DNA of 64,000 nt from Skermanella mucosa (GTDB lineage Bacteria; Pseudomonadota; Alphaproteobacteria; Azospirillales; Azospirillaceae): NCBI RefSeq assembly GCF_016765655.2, contig NZ_CP086109.1, positions 1 to 64,000 on the forward strand, in the 5' to 3' direction. Below are positions 34,388 to 42,929 of this stretch, one piece after another. The translations under genes and the position numbers were made by a program. Numbering within the stretch: position 1 is the first letter of the stretch; every line of letters starts with the position of its first letter. The notes under the pieces are model-generated. The model ran no database searches. It was not told the origin of the DNA and saw only the letters and a list, made by a program, of their open reading frames with translations.

Positions 34388-35634
34388 CCGCGGAACAGGT
34401 ATTGCGGCCCCTGCCCGACGGCATCGGGACGCGGCTGAGGGCCTGGGCCTTCGACCACGTGGATCTCGCCTTCGGGCTGCTGCGCACGGTGAAGCCGATC
34501 CTGAAGGTCGGCGGCACGGTGCTGGTCACCCGCTACGACGACGTGCGGGAGGTCTTCCTGACGGACGACGCCTTCCCCGTTCCCTACCGGGCCAAGCTCG
34601 ACGTCATCATGGGCGGATGCCCGTTCTTCCTCGGCATGGCGGACACGCCGGAATACCGGCGCGACACCGCCGCGATGCGCAAAGCCATCCTGCGGGAGGA
34701 CATCCCGGTGCGCCTGGCCGGCGCGGTCGAGGCGCTGGCCGAGGAGATCGTGGAGCAGGCCGGCGGCCGATTGGAGGTCGTCGACGAGCTGGTGCGGCGG
34801 GTCACCTTCACGGTGCTGTCGGATTATCTCGGCGTTCCCGACCCGCACGGCGCGGACCTGCGGGTCTGGGCGACACGCCTGTTCGAGTTCCAGTTCGCCG
34901 ACCCGGGCGACGACCCGGCGCTCCGCGCCGACGTGGACCGGATGGCGCCGGCGCTCCGCGACCATATCGACCGACTGATCGCCGCCCGCCGCGGATCGAA
35001 CACCACCGGCAGCGACTTCGAGGGCGACGACGTGCTCGGCCGCTGCCTCGCCTTGCAGCGCCAGGGCGAGCCCGGTTTCTCCGACGAGCAGATCCGCACC
35101 GCGCTGATGGGCATGATCGTCGGCGGACCGCCGCAGCCGCCCATGGTGGTGCCGCAGGCGATGGAGCAGCTCCTGCGCCGCCCCGACGCCCTGATGGGAG
35201 CGCAGGCGGCGGCGCGGTCGGGCGACGACGCGCTCCTCGCCGGCTATGTGTTCGAGGCGATGCGGTTCGACCCGCTCGCCCCCGCCCTGCCCCGGGTCGC
35301 CGCGCGCGACCACCGCATCGCCGTCGGGACCCCGCGCGAAACGCTGGTTCCCAAGGGAGCCACCGTGCTGGCGGCGTTCCGCTCCGCGATGCACGACGGG
35401 CGCCGGGTCCCCGATCCCGGACGGTTCGATCCGCGCCGGATGCAGCACGAATACATCCATTTCGGCCACGGCCTGCACACCTGTTTCGGCATCCACATGA
35501 ACCGGGTGCTCCTGCCCCTGATGCTGAAGCCGCTGCTCCGGCGGAACCGGCTGAGGCGCGCTCCGGGACCCGAGGGCCACCTGACCAAGCGCGGTCCCTT
35601 CGCCGAGCGGCTTTGGGTGGTCTACGAGGCATAA
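34384..35634 (+). CDS. cytochrome P450 with atypical I-helix
   Basis: A 416-residue soluble bacterial P450. Haem-binding loop FGHGLHTCFG with Cys367, and the K-helix ExxR (FEAMRF, Glu291/Arg294) are intact. The I-helix, which normally contains (A/G)GxD/ET for oxygen activation, instead reads LMGMIVGGPPQPPMVVPQ (residues about 241-257): no acid and no threonine, but several prolines. This is the pattern of P450s that do not use NAD(P)H and O2 in the ordinary way but act on hydroperoxides (peroxygenase, dehydratase or isomerase types). No ferredoxin gene is adjacent, whereas a peroxidase gene is. ATGA overlap with the DyP gene. Confidence 0.88.
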   Translation: MTAEQVLRPLPDGIGTRLRAWAFDHVDLAFGLLRTVKPILKVGGTVLVTRYDDVREVFLTDDAFPVPYRAKLDVIMGGCPFFLGMADTPEYRRDTAAMRKAILREDIPVRLAGAVEALAEEIVEQAGGRLEVVDELVRRVTFTVLSDYLGVPDPHGADLRVWATRLFEFQFADPGDDPALRADVDRMAPALRDHIDRLIAARRGSNTTGSDFEGDDVLGRCLALQRQGEPGFSDEQIRTALMGMIVGGPPQPPMVVPQAMEQLLRRPDALMGAQAAARSGDDALLAGYVFEAMRFDPLAPALPRVAARDHRIAVGTPRETLVPKGATVLAAFRSAMHDGRRVPDPGRFDPRRMQHEYIHFGHGLHTCFGIHMNRVLLPLMLKPLLRRNRLRRAPGPEGHLTKRGPFAERLWVVYEA

Positions 35635-35740
35635 TCAGCGCCCGACCGGCGCTCCGATCTGGCCGGCCCGAGAATCCTCACCATCTCGTGTCTACCGAGC
35701 GGTGAGGTTTGGAGTGGACGGAGGGATCCCGGATCGCGGC

Positions 35741-36229
35741 ATGCGCTTCCTGTGCGACGAGATGCTCCATGGGCTGGGCCGGTGGCTGCGGGGCGCCGGC
35801 TACGACACGGCGATCGCCGAGACCGGCGGGGCGGACGGAGCGCTGCTCGACCTGGCGCTGTCCGAGGGCCGGAAATTCCTGACCCGCGACCGGGCGATCC
35901 TGCAGCGGCGGCGCGCCGCCGATGTCGTCGTGCTGGTGCGGGGCGATACCGTCCGCGAACAGGCGCTCCACCTGGGCCGGAGGCTCGGGGTGGACTGGCT
36001 GGCCGATCCGCTGACGCGCTGCATGGTCTGCAACACCGAACTGGGGCCGGCACCGCCGGGACGCGCCGATCGGGCGCCGGCCAATGTCCGCGCGTCCGGC
36101 CTGCCGATCCGGCACTGCGCCGGCTGCGACCGGCTCTACTGGCCCGGCAGCCACGAGCGCCGCATCCGCGCCACCCTGCGGGAGTTCGCCCGGGCGAGCG
36201 CCCGGGACGCGCCGCGAGGGAACCCATAG
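35741..36229 (+). CDS. Mut7-C RNase domain protein with zinc ribbon
   Basis: A 162-residue protein of the Mut7-C family (PF01927), a PIN-like putative RNase domain followed by a zinc ribbon. The PIN-like part opens MRFLCDEMLHGLGRWLRGAG and continues KFLTRDRAIL with acidic residues at the expected places. The ribbon has two knuckles, CMVCNTELG and RHCAGCDRLYWPGSHERR. Target RNA unknown. ATG 35741 matches the conserved family start; a GTG at 35702 in frame is possible. Probably a single-gene unit. Confidence 0.85.
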   Translation: MRFLCDEMLHGLGRWLRGAGYDTAIAETGGADGALLDLALSEGRKFLTRDRAILQRRRAADVVVLVRGDTVREQALHLGRRLGVDWLADPLTRCMVCNTELGPAPPGRADRAPANVRASGLPIRHCAGCDRLYWPGSHERRIRATLREFARASARDAPRGNP

Positions 36230-36309
36230 GTCGGAACCGTGCCCCCCGGCCGCTGTTGGAACTGCTTTGACCGGAACGGCGCTCCCGAAGGAGCCCCAGG
36301 AGACAGTGA

Positions 36310-37233
36310 ATGAGTGTGCAGCAGCTCGCCGTCGTGACCGGCGGTTCCAGCGGCATCGGCCTGGAACTGGCCCGGCAGTTCGCCCGCCATGGCTACGATC
36401 TCGTGATCGGCGGACAGGACGCCGCGAAGCTCGAAGGTGCCGCCGCCCTGCTCCGCCGGGAAACCGGCCGGGAGGTCCTGGCCGTGGCGGCCGACCTGTC
36501 CGATGCCGATGGGGTCGAGCGGTTCCACCGCAGCGTCCGCGACCTCGGCCGCCCCGTGGACGTGTTCTGCGCCAATGCCGGCGTGGGCGTCGGGGGCGGC
36601 GACTTCAGCCGGACCGACCTGGACGCGGAGCTCAGGCTGATCGACCTCAATGTCCGCAGCCAGGTGCACCTGTCCAAGCTGATCGTCCGGGACATGGTGG
36701 CGCGCGGCAGCGGCAGGATCCTCTTCACAGGATCGATCTCCGGCCTGATGCCGGGTCCGTTCGAGACCGTCTATTCCGCGTCGAAGATGTTCATCCGGTC
36801 CTTCGCCGAGGCCCTGCGGAACGAGTTGGCGCCCAAGGGGATCACCGTCACCGCCCTGATGCCCGGCCCGACCGACACGGATTTCTTCGACCGCGCCGGC
36901 ATGAAGGGCACGCCGGTGGGCGACGGACCCAAGGACGATCCCGCCGAAGTCGCCCGCCAGGGCTTCGAGGCGCTGATGGCCGACCGCCATCACGTGATCT
37001 CCGCCGGCATCAAGACCAAGCTGCAGGGCGCCGCCACCAACCTGATGTCCGACCCGATGCTGGCCGGTGTCCACCGCAGGATGAGCGAGCCCAGGTCCGC
37101 CCGGTCGAACCAGGGGAACGGCTCCCTGGCGATGGTGGGAACCGGGCTGGCGCTCGCCGCCCTGGTCGCCGCCGCCGCGATCGGCCGGTCGGAGTTCCGG
37201 AATCATGGGCGCGACCGGCGTTACCGCAGCTGA
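36310..37233 (+). CDS. short-chain dehydrogenase/reductase
   Basis: A 307-residue SDR-family oxidoreductase. Cofactor motif TGGSSGIG (about residues 12-19), NAG in FCANAGVGVGG, catalytic serine in FTGSISGLMPG, and YxxxK in ETVYSASKMFIRS. It has a C-terminal extension ending in a hydrophobic segment (LAMVGTGLALAALVAAAAIG), so it may be membrane-anchored, as in the lipid-acting branch of SDRs. NADP(H) is suggested by the absence of the acidic residue typical of NAD specificity, but this is weak. ATG 36310 has GGAG nine bases upstream. Substrate unknown. Confidence 0.9.
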   Translation: MSVQQLAVVTGGSSGIGLELARQFARHGYDLVIGGQDAAKLEGAAALLRRETGREVLAVAADLSDADGVERFHRSVRDLGRPVDVFCANAGVGVGGGDFSRTDLDAELRLIDLNVRSQVHLSKLIVRDMVARGSGRILFTGSISGLMPGPFETVYSASKMFIRSFAEALRNELAPKGITVTALMPGPTDTDFFDRAGMKGTPVGDGPKDDPAEVARQGFEALMADRHHVISAGIKTKLQGAATNLMSDPMLAGVHRRMSEPRSARSNQGNGSLAMVGTGLALAALVAAAAIGRSEFRNHGRDRRYRS

Positions 37234-37295
37234 AGCGGGAGGACCCGGCTCCCCGCCGGGCTTGACCGGAAAGCGCGGACGGACGATACTCCTCT

Positions 37296-37310
37296 TAGCT
37301 AACCTAGCTA
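37296..37310. promoter_or_regulatory. operator candidate of the Phd/VapC pair
   Basis: Two copies of the self-complementary hexamer TAGCTA (37296-37301, 37305-37310) lie 14 bases before the antitoxin start, a likely target for Phd-type autorepression. Confidence 0.4.
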
Positions 37311-37323
37311 GAAGGATCATCCG

Positions 37324-37566
37324 GTGTCGGCTACCATCAATATGCACGAAGCGAAGACCACGCTGTCTCGATTGGTGGAGCTTGCGCTGGCGGGCGAGGA
37401 AGTGATCATCGCGCGGGACGGAAGGCCGCTGGTCAAACTGGTTCCGATACACGCATCGCAGGAGCCGCGGCGGCCGGGGCGGTTGCGTGGCCGGTTGCGG
37501 ATGGCCCCGGACTTCGACAGCACGCCGGACGACCTCATCGACGCTTTCGAAGGTAAGGCCGAGTGA
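37324..37566 (+). CDS. Phd/YefM-type antitoxin
   Basis: An 80-residue antitoxin: MSATINMHEAKTTLSRLVEL, then GEEVIIARDGRPLVKLVPI, the classic Phd/YefM DNA-binding N-terminal fold, followed by a toxin-binding C-terminal tail rich in Pro, Arg and acidic residues. It should bind the VapC toxin encoded next and repress the operon. The start codon is GTG 37324 with AAGGA upstream. Its stop overlaps the toxin start (GTGA). Confidence 0.92.
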   Translation: MSATINMHEAKTTLSRLVELALAGEEVIIARDGRPLVKLVPIHASQEPRRPGRLRGRLRMAPDFDSTPDDLIDAFEGKAE

Positions 37567-37937
37567 GGCTTCTTCTCGACACGCACGCGCTGATCTGGTG
37601 GCTGGACGACGCGCCCGAACTATCCGACCGGGCGCGCCCAGCCATCGCGGACCGATCCAACGAGATCCTGGTCAGCATCGCCTCGCTTTGGGAAATCATC
37701 ATCAAGAGGGCTCTTGGAAAGCTGGAATTCCCGGAAGATCTCGAAAAGACGATTTCCGAAGAAGGCTTCGGCCTGTTGGCGATCGGCCTTCCCCATCTCA
37801 AGACCCTGGAAACCTTGCCGGCCCTTCACCGCGACCCGTTCGACCGAATGCTGGTGGCGCAGGCCTTGGCCGATGGCCTCGTCATGGTCAGCGGCGATCC
37901 CGCCGTCGCGCGATACGGCGCGCCCATGCTCTGGTAA
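37563..37937 (+). CDS. VapC-type PIN-domain toxin
   Basis: A 124-residue PIN-domain ribonuclease toxin. Conserved acidic residues are all there: MRLLLDTHALIWWL (Asp6), ASLWEIIIKRALGKLEF (Glu), and DPFDRMLVAQALADG (Asp pair), followed by VSGDPAVARYG. The GTG start at 37563 overlaps the antitoxin stop, so the pair is translationally coupled. RNA target (tRNA or rRNA in studied members) unknown. Intact, so probably active. Confidence 0.92.
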   Translation: MRLLLDTHALIWWLDDAPELSDRARPAIADRSNEILVSIASLWEIIIKRALGKLEFPEDLEKTISEEGFGLLAIGLPHLKTLETLPALHRDPFDRMLVAQALADGLVMVSGDPAVARYGAPMLW

Positions 37938-37988
37938 CGGCGTCCCGCTGCGAAATGACCAGCCCAGCACAGACTCCAGTCAGGAACA

Positions 37989-38672
37989 TCACCGCGGCAG
38001 CAGCCGCCCCAGGCTGTCGGCCGCCGTCTTCGCGACATAGGCCATCCACAGGCTGATGCCGACGAATTTCGCGCCGTCCTCGATCAGGTAGACCACCGTA
38101 TCGCTCTCCCACAGGCCCAAGGGCTGCATCAGGAACGGCGTATCGCACAGGAAGCTCAGGGCGAAGAAGCTCCCGGCGGCGACCACGAGGCGGAGATTGT
38201 TTTCGGCCAGCACCTTTAGGAAACCCAGGCCGAAGGCCGCCGCGACGGCGATATAGCCAAGCTTGACGTACCGCTCCCGGATTCCGAGCCCGACCGGCAG
38301 TATCTCCTCGTGGAGCATGAAGGCATCGTCCAGCAGTAGCAGGGCCGTGAGCAGCCCCGCCGCCAGCCAGAACCGCCGCATCTGGACCGTCTCGTGGAAG
38401 CGAGTCACCGCATAGGTCAGGAAGGCGATGCCGGCGGCGGCGGCCCAGCCGAACAGCCCCAGCATGGAGACCATTCCCAGGAACGGATGGAAGCCCATGC
38501 TGTCGGCAGGATCGTTGAAAAGCTCGCGGTGCCCGAGAGTGGTTTGCCCCATAACGATCAAAAGGATGAGCAGAGGCCCGGCAACCGCCGAAATGATCCA
38601 GGCGTTGACGGATCCCGAAGGCTGAATAGTTTTTCTACTATGAGTTTCATGAACATTAGCCCTGACCGACAT
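37989..38672 (-). CDS. integral membrane protein, unknown function
   Basis: A 227-residue protein with about six or seven membrane spans. Conserved-looking polar residues lie inside or next to the spans: GHRELFNDPADSMGFHPFLG, LLLLDDAFMLHEEILP, and VVYLIEDGAKFVGISLW, a pattern of Asp/His/Glu that could form a metal site. I do not recognise the family. ATG 38672 overlaps an inverted repeat, TGACACC/GGTGTCA (38672-38678 and 38695-38701), which might be an operator. It faces the VapC gene. Confidence 0.7.
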   Translation of the reverse strand: MSVRANVHETHSRKTIQPSGSVNAWIISAVAGPLLILLIVMGQTTLGHRELFNDPADSMGFHPFLGMVSMLGLFGWAAAAGIAFLTYAVTRFHETVQMRRFWLAAGLLTALLLLDDAFMLHEEILPVGLGIRERYVKLGYIAVAAAFGLGFLKVLAENNLRLVVAAGSFFALSFLCDTPFLMQPLGLWESDTVVYLIEDGAKFVGISLWMAYVAKTAADSLGRLLPR

Positions 38673-38997
38673 GACACCATCCAGATTTCATTTTGGTGTC
38701 AGTTTTATGAAAGAAATGACGAATACAAGATGGCGGGATCTGCGATTTAGTCTAACGGCCGATCTCATTCGGTCAGCGGGCTCACTTGCCGGCCCTTCAC
38801 AGACGCCCTTTGTCCTGCTATATGGAACCTGGATCGACCTTTGAGCCTGGGAGGACTGCATGACATCGAAGTGCCTGCTTTTCATTCCCGGCCCGGTCGT
38901 CCGATAGCAAGCGCGACCCGGTCGCCCGCTTCCCCACCCGTTTCCGGGGTCTCACGTCCCATTTGATCGGTTGCGGCATCCCTCCCGCGCGGATGGG
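38673..38997. promoter_or_regulatory. divergent intergenic region
   Basis: About 325 bases between the divergent membrane-protein gene and ABC exporter gene. The first half is AT-rich and contains the arm GGTGTCA (38695-38701) of an inverted repeat whose other arm covers the start codon at 38672. No gene supported. Confidence 0.4.
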
Positions 38998-40857
38998 ATG
39001 ACGCGCGATCCGTTTCGGAGCCGGCGCGCCGACGCGCCGTTCGATTTCATGACCGTCGTTCGACGCACACGACGGGCGGATGCCATGCGCACCGTCCTCT
39101 CCTTCACGTTCCGCCACTGGCGGCGCCAGCCCGCGCTGGTCGCCGGGATCGCCTGCGCCATGGTCACGGCGACGCTGGCGGACGTCTTCATGCCGTACTT
39201 CGCCGGGCGGCTGGTCGACGCGCTGATGCTGGTCTCCACGGACCGGGAGGGTGCGCGCGATGCCGCCCTGGCGGCGTTCGGCGCCATGGCCGGCCTCGGC
39301 CTGGGCATGGTGGTGCTGCGCCATCTCGGCTGGACCGGCATCATCCCGCTGACCCTGCGCATGATGGGCGACATCTCGCAGGACGCCTTCCACCGGGTCC
39401 AGCGCTTCTCGACCGACTGGCACGCCAACAGCTTCGCGGGCGCCGTCGTGCGCAAGATCACGCGCGGCATGAACGCGCTCGACACCCTCAACGACACGCT
39501 GCTGCTGGCCCTGCTGCCCTCTGTCACCGTCCTGCTGGGCACCATGGTGCTGATGGCGCTGCACTGGCCGGTGCTGGGGCTGGTCGTGGGCGGCGGCACG
39601 CTGGCCTACATCGCGCTGACCCTCCACCTGTCCACCTCCTACATCGCGCCCGTGGCGAAGCTGTCCAACGCGCTGGACACGCGGCTGGGCGGGATGCTCG
39701 CCGACGCGATCGGCTGCAACCCCGTGGTCAAGGCGTTCGGCGCCGAGACGCGGGAGGACGAACGCCTCGCCCGCGTCATCGGGAAATGGCGGAACCGCAC
39801 CTGGCATACCTGGACCCGGCACACCCGCAGCGGGACCACGCAGAACGCGGTGCTGCTGCTGATGCGGACCGCCGTCGTCGGCACGTCGCTGGTGCTGTGG
39901 TGGCACGGGCGGGCGACGCCCGGCGACGTGGCCTATGTGCTGACCACCTATTTCGTGGTCCACGGCTACCTGCGCGACATCGGCATGCACATCAACCATC
40001 TCCAGCGCTCGGTCAACGAGATGGAGGAGCTGGTCCTGCTGCACGGCGAGCCGCTCGGCATCGAGGACCGTCCCGACGCCAAGCCGATCCGCATCGGCGC
40101 CGGCGAGATCCGCTTCGACCACGCGGACTTCCACTACGGCGCCCACACCGTGCCGCTCTACCAGGACCTGTCGGTCACCATCCGGGCCGGCGAGCGCGTC
40201 GGGCTGGTCGGCCCCTCGGGATCGGGCAAGACGACCTTCGTCAAGCTGATCCAGCGCCTCTACGACGTCACCGGCGGCCGGGTGCTGATCGACGGCCAGG
40301 ACGTGTCCGGCGCTACCCAGGCGTCCCTGCGGTCGCAGATCGCCATCGTCCCGCAGGAGCCGATCCTGTTCCACCGCTCGCTGGCGGAGAACATCTCCTA
40401 CGCCCGGCCAGGCGCCTCAATGGCGGAGATCGAGCAGGCGGCACGTCTCGCCAACGCCCACGACTTCATCGCGCGCCTGCCCCGCGGCTACGCGACCATG
40501 GTCGGCGAGCGCGGCGTCAAGCTGTCGGGCGGCGAGCGCCAGCGGGTGGCGCTGGCCCGCGCCTTCCTGGCGGACGCGCCGATCCTGATCCTGGACGAGG
40601 CGACCTCCAGCCTGGATTCGGAATCCGAGGCCCTGATCCAGGAGGCGATGGAGCGGCTGATGCAGGGCCGGACCGCCCTGGTCATCGCCCACCGCCTGTC
40701 CACCGTCAGGACCCTCGACCGCATCCTGGTATTCAACCAGGGCCGCATCGTCGAGGAGGGCAGCCACAAGGCGCTGCTCCACCGGCCGGGCGGCCTCTAC
40801 CGCCGGCTGTTCGAGCAGCAGTCGGCTCCGGACCGGGACCGCCGGTCGGCGGGGTGA
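38998..40857 (+). CDS. ABC exporter (permease-ATPase half transporter)
   Basis: A roughly 620-residue type IV ABC half-transporter, expected to dimerise. Residues about 30-330 form a six-span membrane domain with the typical coupling stretch (FGAETREDERLARVIGKWR). The ATPase domain has Walker A GPSGSGKTTFVK, signature LSGGERQRVALARAF, Walker B ILILDEATSSLDS and H-loop VIAHRLSTV. It resembles multidrug/lipid exporters of the MsbA type. The start is uncertain: ATG 38998 or ATG 39085; neither has a strong ribosome-binding site, and the frame is open back to 38971. Substrate unknown. Confidence 0.9.
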   Translation: MTRDPFRSRRADAPFDFMTVVRRTRRADAMRTVLSFTFRHWRRQPALVAGIACAMVTATLADVFMPYFAGRLVDALMLVSTDREGARDAALAAFGAMAGLGLGMVVLRHLGWTGIIPLTLRMMGDISQDAFHRVQRFSTDWHANSFAGAVVRKITRGMNALDTLNDTLLLALLPSVTVLLGTMVLMALHWPVLGLVVGGGTLAYIALTLHLSTSYIAPVAKLSNALDTRLGGMLADAIGCNPVVKAFGAETREDERLARVIGKWRNRTWHTWTRHTRSGTTQNAVLLLMRTAVVGTSLVLWWHGRATPGDVAYVLTTYFVVHGYLRDIGMHINHLQRSVNEMEELVLLHGEPLGIEDRPDAKPIRIGAGEIRFDHADFHYGAHTVPLYQDLSVTIRAGERVGLVGPSGSGKTTFVKLIQRLYDVTGGRVLIDGQDVSGATQASLRSQIAIVPQEPILFHRSLAENISYARPGASMAEIEQAARLANAHDFIARLPRGYATMVGERGVKLSGGERQRVALARAFLADAPILILDEATSSLDSESEALIQEAMERLMQGRTALVIAHRLSTVRTLDRILVFNQGRIVEEGSHKALLHRPGGLYRRLFEQQSAPDRDRRSAG

Positions 40858-40878
40858 TCCCGGCCCGGTCCCCCTGCC

Positions 40879-41097
40879 CTATCGGCCGAACCCCTGGGGA
40901 GGGGTCATGTAGCCGACGAACAGGGAGAGCAGCGTCGTGGCGGCGCTCGCCACCTCGGCGCTGATCTGCATCTCGGGCTTCACGATGCTCAGGACGAAGA
41001 CGATGATCGTGACCAGCGCGCCCGCGACGGCGCTCGTCTGGATCTTGGGAACCGGCATCAGGGAAGGGGCCGCGTTCTGCGTCGCAACTCCGGTCAT
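40879..41097 (-). CDS. small holin-like membrane protein
   Basis: A 72-residue protein with two hydrophobic segments: AVAGALVTIIVFVLSIVKPE and AEVASAATTLLSLFVGYMTP. A membrane pair joined by a short polar turn and ending in PP plus a glycine-rich tail resembles small phage or gene-transfer-agent holins, but no other phage genes are near. AGGAGG lies seven bases before ATG 41097, a strong site. Convergent with the ABC exporter. Confidence 0.6.
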   Translation of the reverse strand: MTGVATQNAAPSLMPVPKIQTSAVAGALVTIIVFVLSIVKPEMQISAEVASAATTLLSLFVGYMTPPQGFGR

Positions 41098-41244
41098 CCA
41101 GTCCTCCTGTCGGATTGAAGCCGCGCCGGGAATGGCGCGGCTTCCCTTCATTAATCGAAGGCGCATGGACCGGCTGCGAACCCCTTCACATCCTTTCGGG
41201 ACTACCTTGAATCTCCGGCAGCGCAGGGCTGTCCGGGCCCCTTG

Positions 41245-42177
41245 TCAGGCCGCAAGGAACGCGTCGTGGTGATGATGGTGCCCGTCCGGAACACCGAGCA
41301 AGGTGATCGGGGCCTGGTCCGCCGGAACCGTGTAGCCCGACGGGCCGTCGGACGAGGCCGACATTCCCGCGACCTGAGCGGCGATGCTGGGCGGATCGAT
41401 CAGGTCGATCTTCACGTTCTTGCTGCCGATGGTCACCGTCTGCGTGACCGGGGCGGCCAGGCCGCCTTCGGAGAATGTCAGCTTGTAGGTGCCGGGAGCC
41501 ACCGCGATGTCGTACCCTCCGGCCGCGCCGGTGATGTCGGTGACCGTCACGGGAGTGGTCGTGCCGGTCGAGACGGCCGTCACCTTGATGCCGCCGCGGC
41601 CTTCGCCGGGCGTGTAGAAGTCGTTGTCGTTCCGGTCGTCATAGGCGACGCCGGTGATGAAGGACGCGGTGCCGGTCTTGGCGAAGTCCTGGGTCACCAT
41701 GGAAGCGTTGTAGTTCCCGAACTTCCCGAACTCGACGCCCAGGCCGACCTCCTTGAAGTTGTCGTTCAGGATATTGACCCGGTGGCCGGGACTCTTGAAC
41801 AGCGAGTCGTGGCGCGCCAAGGTATGGGCCAGCTGGTTGATGGTCCCGGTGCTGCCGCCCCAGGAGATGTTCTCGCCCGCGGTCCAGCTGCCGGAGAACA
41901 CATAGCCCTCGGCCTTCATGCGGGTCGTGAAGCTGGATCCGCCGGCCCCCCTGTGGGAGAAGGTGTCGGTGTCGAGCATCCAGGTGGAATGCTTGTGCGC
42001 CGCGTCGACGAGATCGCCGTCGAAGGCCAGCGGCTGCTTGGGCGCCGTGGAGATCTTCCCTGAACTCAAGCCCTGGTTAAGGGAGATCCCAAGCCGGGAC
42101 GCCTCGGCGGTCGGATTGGCGCGCGCGTTGTTGATCAACTCAAGCATATACTGATCGTAAGCCGTAGGCTCCGGCAT
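41245..42177 (-). CDS. CAP (SCP/PR-1)-domain protein with beta-sandwich C-terminus
   Basis: About 310 residues. The CAP domain (residues about 5-150) is clear: YDQYMLELINNARANPTAEA, DAAHKHSTWMLDTDTFSHRG, GENISWGG, and SPGHRVNILNDNFKEVGLGV with the usual His/Glu positions. Then comes a B-repeat-like module (GVAYDDRNDNDFYTPGEGRG ... AGGYDIAVAPGTYKLTF), as in calcium-binding adhesin repeats. There is no N-terminal signal peptide, so secretion, if any, would be by a C-terminal signal such as type I. The end contains six histidines in a row after PDG. ATG 42177 has GAGGA seven bases upstream. Confidence 0.87.
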   Translation of the reverse strand: MPEPTAYDQYMLELINNARANPTAEASRLGISLNQGLSSGKISTAPKQPLAFDGDLVDAAHKHSTWMLDTDTFSHRGAGGSSFTTRMKAEGYVFSGSWTAGENISWGGSTGTINQLAHTLARHDSLFKSPGHRVNILNDNFKEVGLGVEFGKFGNYNASMVTQDFAKTGTASFITGVAYDDRNDNDFYTPGEGRGGIKVTAVSTGTTTPVTVTDITGAAGGYDIAVAPGTYKLTFSEGGLAAPVTQTVTIGSKNVKIDLIDPPSIAAQVAGMSASSDGPSGYTVPADQAPITLLGVPDGHHHHHDAFLAA

Positions 42178-42343
42178 GGTCATTCCTCATAAGGATTGAT
42201 TTCGATGCCGAAGTGCTACTTTGACTATGCTTTTCGAGTCAACCTATGGCGCAGGGACAATTATAAGTAAGGGATTGGGCGAAAAATCAGTCACCCTGCC
42301 CCGGGCAGCCGGCCGGTCCACCCAGGGCATGATCGCGGAGACT

Positions 42344-42739
42344 TCACGCCGCTTCCAGGACGCGTTCCCGGGTAAGGGTCGCCATCACCGGCCTCTCGTC
42401 GGGTACCTCGTTGACGGGAGGAACCCAGGCGGCCAGCGGCAGGGGTTTGTCGCACCATTCGGCGACGGAATGGGCGTAGACGAGGCGGTAGACGTCGTCG
42501 ATCAGACGGTCGCGCCGGCATCCGATCATCTGAAGCTGACGGCTCGACAGCCGGTTGAGCGCCGCGTGGATTTGGTCGATGTCGCGGTCGAACCGCCATT
42601 CCCGGTAGCGCTCGACCGTGGCCTCCTTCACCCTCCGCCACCAGGTGTCACGGTCGGGCATCTTTTCCGCCGCTGATCGGCCCCCAGCGGAGGTCTCGAC
42701 GGAGGTGTGTTCCGGCCTCAGATCGATCATGAGCGACAT
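42344..42739 (-). CDS. DUF1127-like small protein
   Basis: A 131-residue basic protein. The middle, DRDIDQIHAALNRLSSRQLQ followed by MIGCRRDRLIDDVY, matches the DUF1127/YjiS pattern (L-x-x-L-S-x-R-x-L-x-x-I-G-x-x-R-D), found in small regulators of phosphate, carbon or RNA metabolism. Flanking parts are not recognisable. ATG 42739 has GGAG seven bases upstream. It is divergent from the ECF sigma gene 190 bases away and may belong to its regulon. Confidence 0.6.
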   Translation of the reverse strand: MSLMIDLRPEHTSVETSAGGRSAAEKMPDRDTWWRRVKEATVERYREWRFDRDIDQIHAALNRLSSRQLQMIGCRRDRLIDDVYRLVYAHSVAEWCDKPLPLAAWVPPVNEVPDERPVMATLTRERVLEAA

Positions 42740-42929
42740 GGCTGTCTCCTTCGGGTTCGGTCAAGGATGAGCGGAAAACGCCTGAACCCGGATTTTCATG
42801 CATGGAAAAATCACGTCCCGAATGCTCCCGTGCCGGTCCGGAGGGTTGGCCCGATTATCGTTAACCAAGAATGGATGAAGGTTCGACTTCGTGCGTTCTC
42901 TGCGCAATCCCGGATCACGGAGGTTGAAC

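Noticed and set aside
36234-36260. GGAAC-N17-GTT resembling a general-stress (EcfG) promoter before the SDR gene
   Set aside because: Only part of the -10 element matches, and a match of this quality is expected often by chance in GC-rich DNA.
40879-41097. Holin-like gene as evidence of a prophage
   Set aside because: No lysozyme, integrase, structural or att sequences are nearby; resemblance of a two-span 72-residue protein to a holin is weak on its own.
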